Assembly: GCA_030593665.1 (NCBI GenBank)
Contig: JAUVGS010000085.1
Location: 1 to 7,735, forward strand
Length of the DNA stretch: 7,735 bases
Reading direction: 5' to 3'
Origin: Chitinivibrionales bacterium
GTDB lineage: Bacteria; Fibrobacterota; Chitinivibrionia; Chitinivibrionales; JANQEN01
This document shows positions 1 through 7,400 of this stretch, piece after piece. Below the pieces are notes generated by a model. That model saw only the letters and a program-made list of their open reading frames with translations, did no database searches and was not told the origin of the DNA. Made by a program: the position numbers and the translations under genes. Each line of letters starts with the position of its first letter. Within the stretch, counting starts at the first letter, position 1.

Positions 1-414
1 CGCGTGAGAATTATTACGTATATGATAACCATTGCAGCAGGAGTGACTATTGTCGATCTCGTGCTTAAAGCGGTTGTGCCGACTATCAGCGAGGCGTTGG
101 GACCATATGTCGGACTTATTATTACGAACTGTATTATTATGGGTAGAGCTGAGGCGTTTTTCGTACAAAATGATACGTATCACTCTATACTCGATGCGAT
201 CGCTAATGGAATCGGTTATACCTATACTTTGATAACCATTGCAATAATCCGCGAGATCCTTGCATTTGGAACGTTACTCGGATTTCAGGTTATGCCTGAC
301 AACTGGATGTGTTGGTCTGTTATGGCTGCGCCGGCCGGTGCATTTTTCCTTCTGGGTGTTTTCCTGTGGGTTACACGAACAGCCGCAGATATTGAACCAC
401 CGGGGAAAGGGTAA
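1..414 (+). CDS. nqrD: Na+-translocating NADH:quinone reductase subunit D, C-terminal part (5' end outside window)
   Basis: NqrD is an integral membrane subunit of the Na+-pumping NADH:quinone oxidoreductase; with NqrE it forms the inverted pair of membrane proteins holding an intramembrane iron-sulfur centre. The frame is open to the first base (R-V-R-I-I...), so the GTG at 4 is not a real start; about 70 N-terminal residues are missing compared with the roughly 210-residue family. The diagnostic stretch VGLIITNCIIMGRAEAF is at residues 36-52 counted from base 4. Its cysteine (C43) corresponds to the conserved metal-ligand cysteine of the second half of NqrD. The form of this motif is closer to NqrD than to the Rnf homologue RnfE as I remember them. 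Several hydrophobic helices are evident. nqrE starts 6 nt downstream. Genes for NqrA, B and C are expected upstream but cannot be seen. Confidence 0.93.
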   Translation, partial: RVRIITYMITIAAGVTIVDLVLKAVVPTISEALGPYVGLIITNCIIMGRAEAFFVQNDTYHSILDAIANGIGYTYTLITIAIIREILAFGTLLGFQVMPDNWMCWSVMAAPAGAFFLLGVFLWVTRTAADIEPPGKG

Positions 415-420
415 TAGTGC

Positions 421-1005
421 ATGAATGAGATGTCTTTGATAACTATTTTTATTGCTGCGATTTTCACGCAGAACGTGGCACTCACCTATCTTCTCGGCAT
501 GTGTCCTTTTGTGTCGTTAGCCAGAAGCATGAAAACATCTTTTGGCATGGGCGTTGCCGTCACCTTTGTCGTGTTTCTGACCGCAGCAGTAAATTGGCCG
601 ATTTATCATTTCCTTTTGGTTCCTTTTAACAGCCAGATTATAAAGTATATCGTATTTATAATTGTTATTGCTGCTTCGGTCCAACTGGTAGAAATGATCA
701 TGGAACGATTTTTTCCGGCACTGCAAGCGGCTTTCGGAATTTTCCTGCCGTTGATTACCGTGAACTGTACGGTACTTTTTGTTTCTCTCTTTATGATTCG
801 ACAGGAGTTTTCTTATATCCAGACCCTTATCTATGCTCTGGGAGCTGCGATAGGTTTCTGGCTGGCAATAGTCATTGTTGCGGCTATATATGAAAAATTA
901 GATATTGTCGGTGATGTTCCCAGGGGACTGAAAGGTCCCGGTATTATCATGATTATCACCGGTATCATTGCACTGGCATTCCTCGGATTCAGCGGAATGG
1001 TATAG
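421..1005 (+). CDS. nqrE: Na+-translocating NADH:quinone reductase subunit E
   Basis: Polytopic membrane subunit of the Na+-NQR complex, paired with NqrD. The 194 residues match the usual length (about 198). Family hallmarks are the LGMCPF segment (C28) near the N-terminus, the AVTFV stretch at about 46-50, the FPALQAAFGIFLPLITVNC block ending in C116, and the C-terminal DVPRGLKGPGI and FLGFSGM motifs. C28 and C116 are the two cysteines expected to help ligate the intramembrane iron-sulfur centre shared with NqrD. Six hydrophobic helices are plausible. The ATG at 421 is preceded by a purine-rich GAAAGGG (405-411) inside the end of nqrD, indicating coupled translation. The second ATG at 430 is an alternative that changes the protein by three residues. 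RnfA is the nearest alternative, but the following NqrF-like domain and the motif details favour NqrE. Confidence 0.95.
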   Translation: MNEMSLITIFIAAIFTQNVALTYLLGMCPFVSLARSMKTSFGMGVAVTFVVFLTAAVNWPIYHFLLVPFNSQIIKYIVFIIVIAASVQLVEMIMERFFPALQAAFGIFLPLITVNCTVLFVSLFMIRQEFSYIQTLIYALGAAIGFWLAIVIVAAIYEKLDIVGDVPRGLKGPGIIMIITGIIALAFLGFSGMV

Positions 1006-1022
1006 ACAGGTTCAGGTTTACT

Positions 1023-1027
1023 GGAGG
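1023..1027 (+). promoter_or_regulatory. Shine-Dalgarno site of the NqrF-NuoE fusion gene
   Basis: GGAGG lies 7 nt before the ATG at 1035. It fixes that ATG as the start, so the N-terminal membrane anchor is part of the protein. Confidence 0.8.
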
Positions 1028-1034
1028 CAATTGG

Positions 1035-1988
1035 ATGTTTATTCCTGTAGTAATAATATTTTCTATCCTTTTAATAATTGTCGTTTTGTTGATCATAGCG
1101 GACAAGGTGCTCGTCTCCTATGGCGAATGTAAAATATCGATCAAAAAAGAGGATGAAGAGAAGGAATTCACGGTTCAGGGAGGAGGGAATCTTCTTTCCG
1201 CCATGATAACGAACGGCATCAGTATCTCCGCACCATGCGGCGGGCGGGGGAGCTGCGGATACTGTAAGGTCCAGATGTCGAGCGGCGGCGGCGAGATGTT
1301 ACCGACCGAGGAACTCTTTATCAGTAAAGAAGAGGAGAAACTCGGTACCCGGCTTGCTTGCCAGGTTAAGGTAAAGGAAAATCTCCAACTCTATATTCCC
1401 GACCTTATCACTTCGGTCAAATCAATGGTCAAAGCAGGTACCATCGATACGAAGATGAAATGGAAATTTTTACGTAAAGACAGACCTCAGGTACTTCCGA
1501 AAAGTAATAAATTTAAAAAGCTTCCTAAAAATGATCGAACCGTTGTCGATGATATTGTCGAAAAGTATCGTGATATGCGCGGAAATCTTATGCCGGTATT
1601 GCAGGCGGTGAATGAGCAGTTTAAGTATCTGCCGGAACCGATTTTACGCGATATAGCGAAAGAGATGAATGTCCCATTAAGTAATCTTTTCAGAATCGCT
1701 ACCTTCTATAACACATTCAGTTTAAAGCCCCGTGGGAAATATATTATTTCAGTCTGCACCGGTACTGCCTGCCATGTGAAAGGTGCGGCAGATGTACTTG
1801 AATGTTTAAAAGAGAATCTCGGTGTAAACCCTGGTGAAACAACGGAAGATAAAGAGTTTACTCTTGATGCGGTCCGGTGTATCGGATGTTGTGGTCTTGC
1901 ACCGGTTTTAACAATAAACGAAGATGTACATGGATTATTGACCACGAAAAAAGTACCTGAACTTATCGATATGTATAAGGGAAAGTAA
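1035..1988 (+). CDS. Chimeric NqrF-like ferredoxin domain fused to NuoE-like [2Fe-2S] domain
   Basis: The 317-residue hybrid sits exactly where nqrF normally follows nqrE. Residues 3-22 form one hydrophobic anchor helix, as in NqrF. Residues ~30-125 are a plant-type [2Fe-2S] ferredoxin domain with ligands C68, C74, C77 (CGGRGSCGYC) and C109. In NqrF an FAD- and NADH-binding reductase region of about 270 residues should follow; it is absent. A basic linker (~128-165) leads instead into a NuoE/HndA-type thioredoxin-fold domain (~168-317), with ligands C241 and C246 (CTGTAC) and C282 and C286 (CIGCC), and the NLFRIATFYNTF motif typical of NuoE. Inference: the protein tethers a soluble NADH-oxidising module to the Nqr membrane part and passes electrons to the NqrD/E centre. 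The reading frame is continuous across the join with no sign of a frameshift. Domain identities are very secure; the role is inferred. Confidence 0.92.
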   Translation: MFIPVVIIFSILLIIVVLLIIADKVLVSYGECKISIKKEDEEKEFTVQGGGNLLSAMITNGISISAPCGGRGSCGYCKVQMSSGGGEMLPTEELFISKEEEKLGTRLACQVKVKENLQLYIPDLITSVKSMVKAGTIDTKMKWKFLRKDRPQVLPKSNKFKKLPKNDRTVVDDIVEKYRDMRGNLMPVLQAVNEQFKYLPEPILRDIAKEMNVPLSNLFRIATFYNTFSLKPRGKYIISVCTGTACHVKGAADVLECLKENLGVNPGETTEDKEFTLDAVRCIGCCGLAPVLTINEDVHGLLTTKKVPELIDMYKGK

Positions 1989-1992
1989 GGCT

Positions 1993-3864
1993 ATGCCAAA
2001 ACTGACTATTGCAGATATGGATAAAATTGTAGAGCGGGAGAAGAATACGGTCGCTCTGCGTGACGGCACTCAGGTTGATGATAGAAAGCATATCATGCTT
2101 TGTGCAGGAACCGCCTGTGTTTCATTGAAGTCAAAAAAAATAAAAGAAGCGATTGAAAAAGAGCTGGTAAAACACGGATTGGATAAAAAAATCAGCGTTG
2201 TCATGACGGGATGTAATGGTTTCTGTGCGGTTGGCCCGGTAATGACCGTGATGCCTGATGGCATTTTCTATCACAGTATAAAAGAAGAAGATATGTCGCA
2301 TCTGGTGGAAGAGCACTTTGTCAACGGCAATCCGGTTGAAAAGCACTTATATCATCCGCCCAACGAAAAAACCGTTATTGCAAAGATGAATGATATCGAA
2401 TTCTTTTCAAATCAGACCCATGTTGCCTTGAAAAACAAAGGGCTTGTTGATCCTGAGCGTATTGATGATTATATTGGCCGCGACGGCTATAAAGCTCTTG
2501 CAAAAGTGCTTACCGGGATAACTCCTGAAGATGTGGTTAATGAAATATCGAATTCGGGATTGCGCGGACGCGGCGGCGGCGGCTTCGCCACCGGCAGGAA
2601 ATGGGGATCAGCAGCGAAATCGAAACGAAAACCGAAATATATCATCTGTAATGCTGATGAGGGTGACCCCGGTGCCTATATGGATAGAAGTATTATTGAG
2701 TCTGACCCGCATTCGGTGATTGAGGGTATGTGTATTAATGCGTATGCAATCGGTTCCGATACCGGATTTGTTTATATCCGTACAGAATATCCCCTTGCCC
2801 GTGAACGGCTTGCGATTGCTATTGAACAGGCCCGTGAATACGGCATTCTCGGGGTAAATATTTTCGGCACGGATTTTTCATTTAACATTCATATAAAGCA
2901 GGGTGCCGGCGCTTTTGTCTGTGGTGAGTCAAGCGCGCTCCGCGCTTCAATTGAAGGAAAAGTCGGGGAGCCAACGCCAAAATATGACCATGCGACTGAG
3001 AAAGGATTGTGGCAAAAACCGACCGTACTCAATAATGTGGAAACCTATGCGAATGTACCGATTATAATTTTAAAAGGCGCCGAGTGGTTTGCCGGCATGG
3101 GTACTGAAAAAAGTAAAGGAACCAAGGTGTTTTCCCTGGTCGGTAATATCGAAAATACCGGTCTTATAGAAGTACAGATGGGCACATCCCTTCGTCGGAT
3201 TATCTATGATATCGGCGGTGGTATCCCGAATGGAAAGAAGCTCAAAGGTGTACAAACCGGCGGGCCTTCCGGCGGCTGTATCCCGGAAAACATGCTTGAC
3301 ATGCCGGTTGATTTCGATGAATTGACCAAAGTCGGCTCAATGATGGGCTCCGGCGGAATGATTGTCATGGACGAAAACACCTGTATGGTCAATATTGCAA
3401 AATATTTTATCGAATTCTGTAACGATGAATCCTGCGGGAAATGTACTACCTGCCGTGACGGTTCTGAAGCGCTGCTTGAAATCCTTGACAGGATAAGTGA
3501 AGGTGAAGGCCGCGAAGAGGACCTTGATCTGCTTGAGGAAATCAGTAATGCAATAAGTGAGGGTTCATTGTGTGGATTGGGAACGTCATTGCCCAACCCT
3601 GTTTTAAGTACACTGAAACATTTCCGTGAAGAATACGAAACACATATTCGTGATAAAAAATGTCCGGCAGGTGTGTGCAAAACGCTTTTTCAGTACAAAG
3701 TCAATGCGGAAACCTGTAAAAAATGCGGACTGTGCTCTAAAAACTGTCCTGTAGGTTCTATTACCTGGGAAAAGAAGCAGGTCGCAGAAATCAATCAGGA
3801 CACGTGCACGAAATGCGGCATCTGTTATAAAGTTTGTAAATTTAATACAATAGATATTGTTTAA
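1993..3864 (+). CDS. NuoF/HydB-type FMN iron-sulfur NAD(P)H dehydrogenase subunit
   Basis: The 623-residue protein resembles the flavin subunit of complex I (NuoF) and more closely the longer HydB/HndC forms from electron-bifurcating hydrogenases. Domains in order: thioredoxin-like [2Fe-2S] (C37, C42, C74, C78; residues ~33-120); NADH/FMN core with GLRGRGGGGFATGRKW (189-204), NADEGDPGAYMDR (220-232) and GAGAFVCGES (304-313); the SLBB region; the N3-type [4Fe-4S] site C481, C484, C487 and C527; a CPAGVC turn (557-562); and two C-terminal [4Fe-4S] clusters (C575/578/581/585 and C605/608/611/615). It should oxidise NADH (or NADPH) at FMN. Details that differ from the common NuoF form are GESSAL instead of GEETAL and CTTCR instead of CxPCR. 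It starts 4 nt after the fusion gene, with only a weak AAGG before the ATG, suggesting translational coupling. It would sit in the cytoplasm, docked on the NuoE-like domain. It could equally be annotated nuoF, hndC or hydB. Confidence 0.95.
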   Translation: MPKLTIADMDKIVEREKNTVALRDGTQVDDRKHIMLCAGTACVSLKSKKIKEAIEKELVKHGLDKKISVVMTGCNGFCAVGPVMTVMPDGIFYHSIKEEDMSHLVEEHFVNGNPVEKHLYHPPNEKTVIAKMNDIEFFSNQTHVALKNKGLVDPERIDDYIGRDGYKALAKVLTGITPEDVVNEISNSGLRGRGGGGFATGRKWGSAAKSKRKPKYIICNADEGDPGAYMDRSIIESDPHSVIEGMCINAYAIGSDTGFVYIRTEYPLARERLAIAIEQAREYGILGVNIFGTDFSFNIHIKQGAGAFVCGESSALRASIEGKVGEPTPKYDHATEKGLWQKPTVLNNVETYANVPIIILKGAEWFAGMGTEKSKGTKVFSLVGNIENTGLIEVQMGTSLRRIIYDIGGGIPNGKKLKGVQTGGPSGGCIPENMLDMPVDFDELTKVGSMMGSGGMIVMDENTCMVNIAKYFIEFCNDESCGKCTTCRDGSEALLEILDRISEGEGREEDLDLLEEISNAISEGSLCGLGTSLPNPVLSTLKHFREEYETHIRDKKCPAGVCKTLFQYKVNAETCKKCGLCSKNCPVGSITWEKKQVAEINQDTCTKCGICYKVCKFNTIDIV

Positions 3865-3890
3865 CCATCCAGAAAACAAGGTACGAGCCT

Positions 3891-4454
3891 GTGGTTACGT
3901 TTACAATCAATGATAAAGAGTTTACTGTCGAAGAAGGCAAAACAGTTCTTGAAGTAGCACTTGACGCAGGAATTAAGATTCCGAACTTATGTTATCATCC
4001 GGAATTAACACCCTATGCAGCATGCCGCCTCTGTCTTGTTGAAGTTATTAAACGCGGCTGGCCATCCCTGCAACCGTCATGTGTATATAAAGTCTTTGAC
4101 GGTCTGATTGTAAAAACCGACACCGAGCGTGTGCAAAAGACACGAAAAATTATTTTTGAACTACTACTGGCCCGTGCTCCGCAGTCGGAAAAAATCAAGC
4201 AGCTCGCTGCAGACTATGGTGTGACCGAAACACGCATTAAGCTGAAAGAAGATAAAGAAAACTGTATCCTCTGTGGATTATGTATGCGCGCCTGTTCAGA
4301 AATATCGCAGCGCCATGCAATCAGCTTTACTATGCGTGGAAAGATGCGTACCATCCAAACACCTTTTAACGAGCTTTCACAGGCATGTATCGGGTGCGGT
4401 GCCTGTGCCTATCTGTGTCCAACCGGCAGAATAGTCATTGAAGAGGCTGATTAA
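3891..4454 (+). CDS. NuoG/HoxU-like [2Fe-2S] and double [4Fe-4S] electron-transfer protein
   Basis: A 187-residue iron-sulfur subunit corresponding to the N-terminal part of NuoG, HoxU or the HydA electron-entry domain. Residues 1-80 are a plant-type [2Fe-2S] domain with C34, C45, C48 (CRLC) and C64. Residues 120-180 carry two [4Fe-4S] motifs, C125/128/131/135 and C166/169/172/176. The segment between them (ARAPQSEKIKQLAADYG, from ~95) occupies the place of the His-Cys3 [4Fe-4S] (N5-type) site in NuoG and HydA, yet has no histidine or cysteine ligands, so that cluster is absent. There is no hydrogenase H-cluster or molybdopterin domain. The GTG start at 3891 follows AAGGT (3878-3882), 8 nt away. 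It is the last gene of the run, 26 nt after the NuoF-like gene. Its likely role is relaying electrons between the flavin subunit and either the Nqr anchor or a soluble carrier such as ferredoxin (inference). Confidence 0.9.
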   Translation: MVTFTINDKEFTVEEGKTVLEVALDAGIKIPNLCYHPELTPYAACRLCLVEVIKRGWPSLQPSCVYKVFDGLIVKTDTERVQKTRKIIFELLLARAPQSEKIKQLAADYGVTETRIKLKEDKENCILCGLCMRACSEISQRHAISFTMRGKMRTIQTPFNELSQACIGCGACAYLCPTGRIVIEEAD

Positions 4455-4495
4455 CTACCGCCTGTCAGCAGCTATCGTCTTTTCACTCCTCTTTA

Positions 4496-7400
4496 TTAAT
4501 TTTTCAGACTGGTATTTATAAGGGGGATTGTTATTTTCTCATGGAATTCGGCAAGCTTTCCCAGTGTTTGCATTATTGAATCCTTTTTCTTTCCGGAGAC
4601 GCGATAATGCATATCGATAATGTCCAGATGCTGTAATTCCCGGTTGCCGAGAAACACCCCGCCGACTACTGAGAGGTAATCAGGCGTTGTGTCAATTCGA
4701 TTTGCGGTTGCCCAGAATCTGCACCACCCGTTTGTTGCCGACGTTTGATCGTATCCCCCACCGCCCAGCAGAAGCATCGTGTTGCAGTAATCGCGCATCT
4801 CTTTCATGATGGCGACCATACTGTTGTTGGTCAATGCAAGTGAACTTAAGGGGTCGTTCTTGTGTGTGTCGGTCCCGATGACCGCAACCACAATCGTTGG
4901 AGAAAAAGCGGTTACCGCAGGCGTAACCACGCGTTTAAAAATCCATTCATAGGCTTCATCATCGGTCTCCTGGGGCAGTGGAATATTTATCGTGTACCCT
5001 TTGCCGAGCTCCGACCCGATTTCAGTTTCGAAGCCGGTCCAGGGATAGAGCGTTTTACCGCTTTCGTGCAATGAAATAAATAATACGCGGTCATCCTGGT
5101 AATAGGCATCCTGAACCCCGTTGCCGTGATGCGTGTCGGTGTCAATATAGGCAACGCGGTATCCCTGTGCCAGCAGCAGGTCAATGGCAACAATCACATC
5201 ATTGACATAGCAGAAACCCTCCGCATGGTTTCTGGCGGCATGATGGAAACCGCCCATAAGGTTAAAAACCACATTGGCGTTATCATTGATAATATGTTGT
5301 ACCGCCGTATAGGTTGCCGCACAATAGAGCAGGACATAATCGAACAGCCCTTTAAACACGGGACAGTCATCACCGCCGAGATTGTACTTGACAAATGCAT
5401 CATTCCAGACGCCGGGGTTTGCCAGCTCCAGGGCGGCGATATAATCGGGATCGTGCGATTCGGTAAGAATCTCTTTTGTTAGTGCCACAGGCTCTTCAAC
5501 CTTGATCCAGGGCTCGTTCAGGAACCCTTCGTGCTGGATTTTCAAATAGGTCCGGTGCATGCGGTCCAGGTTCACGGGATGGTCTTTACCAAACGAAAAA
5601 CCGCTGAACCTGCCTGAGTAGATAAGGACACTGTTCTTCGGGTAATTCACCTCTTTTTCAGGGAAGGTCACGGTAAAGGTACAGAGTCCTGAATCAAAAT
5701 GTTTCACTGCGGTGGGCCATACCTTTGCCAGGAGTGTCATGGTCGGGTTATTATAGGCAAGCACTTCAGCGTATAATCCTGAAAGACCGCGGGAATAGGC
5801 AACTTTGGTGAGATACCGTACCAGGAATCCGCCAATGCCCATACGCTGGTACTCATCGCTGACAACAACGTCAAATTCACCCATGTTGTTATTCGGATTA
5901 TACATATAGCGGGCTTCAGCAATAATTCGTTTATCTTCCCGCGAACCGATAAACCCGACAATAGCCATTTCCCGCTTATAATCGATATTGGTCATGGTCT
6001 GGACATCGTTGTAAGAGAGAATTTTTATCGTACCATGATACCGGTTTCGGATAGATTTGGGTGACAGCGAATAGAACATCCGCTGCACCCGGCGGATATC
6101 ATAGGGTTTTATTGGTCTAAAGAATACTTCCAGCCCCTCCTTGAACCACTCGGTTGTCTCCAGGTGGTGCGGATAAATACCGCCGTCTTCCGGGGGAATA
6201 ATCTGGGTTTCCGTGACATATAACAATTCTTTTGCCTCTCGCAGGAGCCGTTTGCGGAATTTCGGATGTGCAAGGGAGATAAGGGCAATGGCCCGTTCCC
6301 GGATAGTAAGGCCGTAGAGATATACCGAGCCGTACTCGGTAACCACAAAATCAACTTTACTCCGGTTAAAGAAGACGCCCCGGCTATACAGATTTGAGAG
6401 GATGCGTGATTTTTTACCCTTCCGTGTTGTTGAATATAATCCAAGAATGGTAAAGCCGCCGTTGGCCCGGCTGGTGCTGTTGAGAAAATCCATACCGGTC
6501 GGGAGGCTCTGGAAATTGGATATGCCCCTGATATCAATTCTGGCCAGTCCGGTGAGATCAATCTCCTGCACGCTGAGAATGGATACCATGCCCCTGATTT
6601 GAGCAATAACAGACGGATTACTCACATAATCAACGGGCCGTAGTCTGATTGACGGGTTTTGGTTTATAAAATCATACAGGTCCCACGAACCGAGGGCAAG
6701 GGATGCGACTGTTTTTCCAGTGTCAATATTTTTCCTGCTGTTATCAACTACCCCCGCTTTTATCAGGCGCATGATTTCGGTTGTAAGCACGAGCGTGTGA
6801 ATGCCCAGTGATACTTTTGTGTCAAGATACCGCATGGTGGACAGGCTGATCGGGCCGGTGTCAAAATGAAGTGTGGCGCCGTCCTCGATTATCTCGGCGA
6901 TATGACGGCCGATGGTCAGGGCAACCGGGTCAAGTTTTGGTGACGGCACTTCAATGAGCGGGTCGTGGCTTTCAACGAAATAGTCGATATCATCCGTGGT
7001 TATGAACGTATCGCCCCAGGTAATCGGCATATTCTTGTTTACTTGAGCTATCACCAGAGTGGCATTTTTCACCGCTGCCGGTAGTATATCAACCGAAATG
7101 CCGAGACAACAGTTTCCGTTTTTATCCGGCGGGGAAACCATGATAAGGACAACATCCGTTTTAATATTTTTTTTCTCAATAGCACCGGGTACATCGCTCA
7201 ATTCCATCGGGGTATAATCCACCGATCCGGCTGCCATGGCATCTTCAACACCGCGACCGAAATAAAACGTGCTATAATGAAATTTAAGCGCCAGCTTGTC
7301 CTTTGCCAACTCAGGCTCCCGCTGTGCCAGCAGATGAAAGATTTTTATATCCCAGAATTTTTCCGCCATGGCTGCGAGGGTGTCTGTCAGTTTAACCGGT

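Noticed and set aside
1..1005. Reading the membrane genes as rnfE and rnfA of an Rnf complex
   Set aside because: Motif details (VGLIITNCIIMGRAEAF, the NqrE C-terminal DVPRGLKG and GFSGM blocks) and the following NqrF-type anchor plus ferredoxin domain fit Nqr better; Rnf would be expected to show rnfB-type clusters.
3204..3680. Open frame of 158 codons on the minus strand within the NuoF-like gene
   Set aside because: Serine/proline-rich, low-complexity translation antisense to a clearly conserved gene; no family resemblance.
1993..4454. Module as part of an NAD-linked [FeFe]-hydrogenase or formate dehydrogenase
   Set aside because: No H-cluster or molybdopterin domain is encoded in the run, the last subunit ends after its double cluster, and the NuoE part is fused to an NqrF anchor. 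A partner encoded elsewhere cannot be excluded.
6109..6606. Second minus-strand frame of 165 codons within the three-domain gene
   Set aside because: Overlaps in another frame with conserved CoA-transferase-like sequence and has no recognisable motif or ribosome site.
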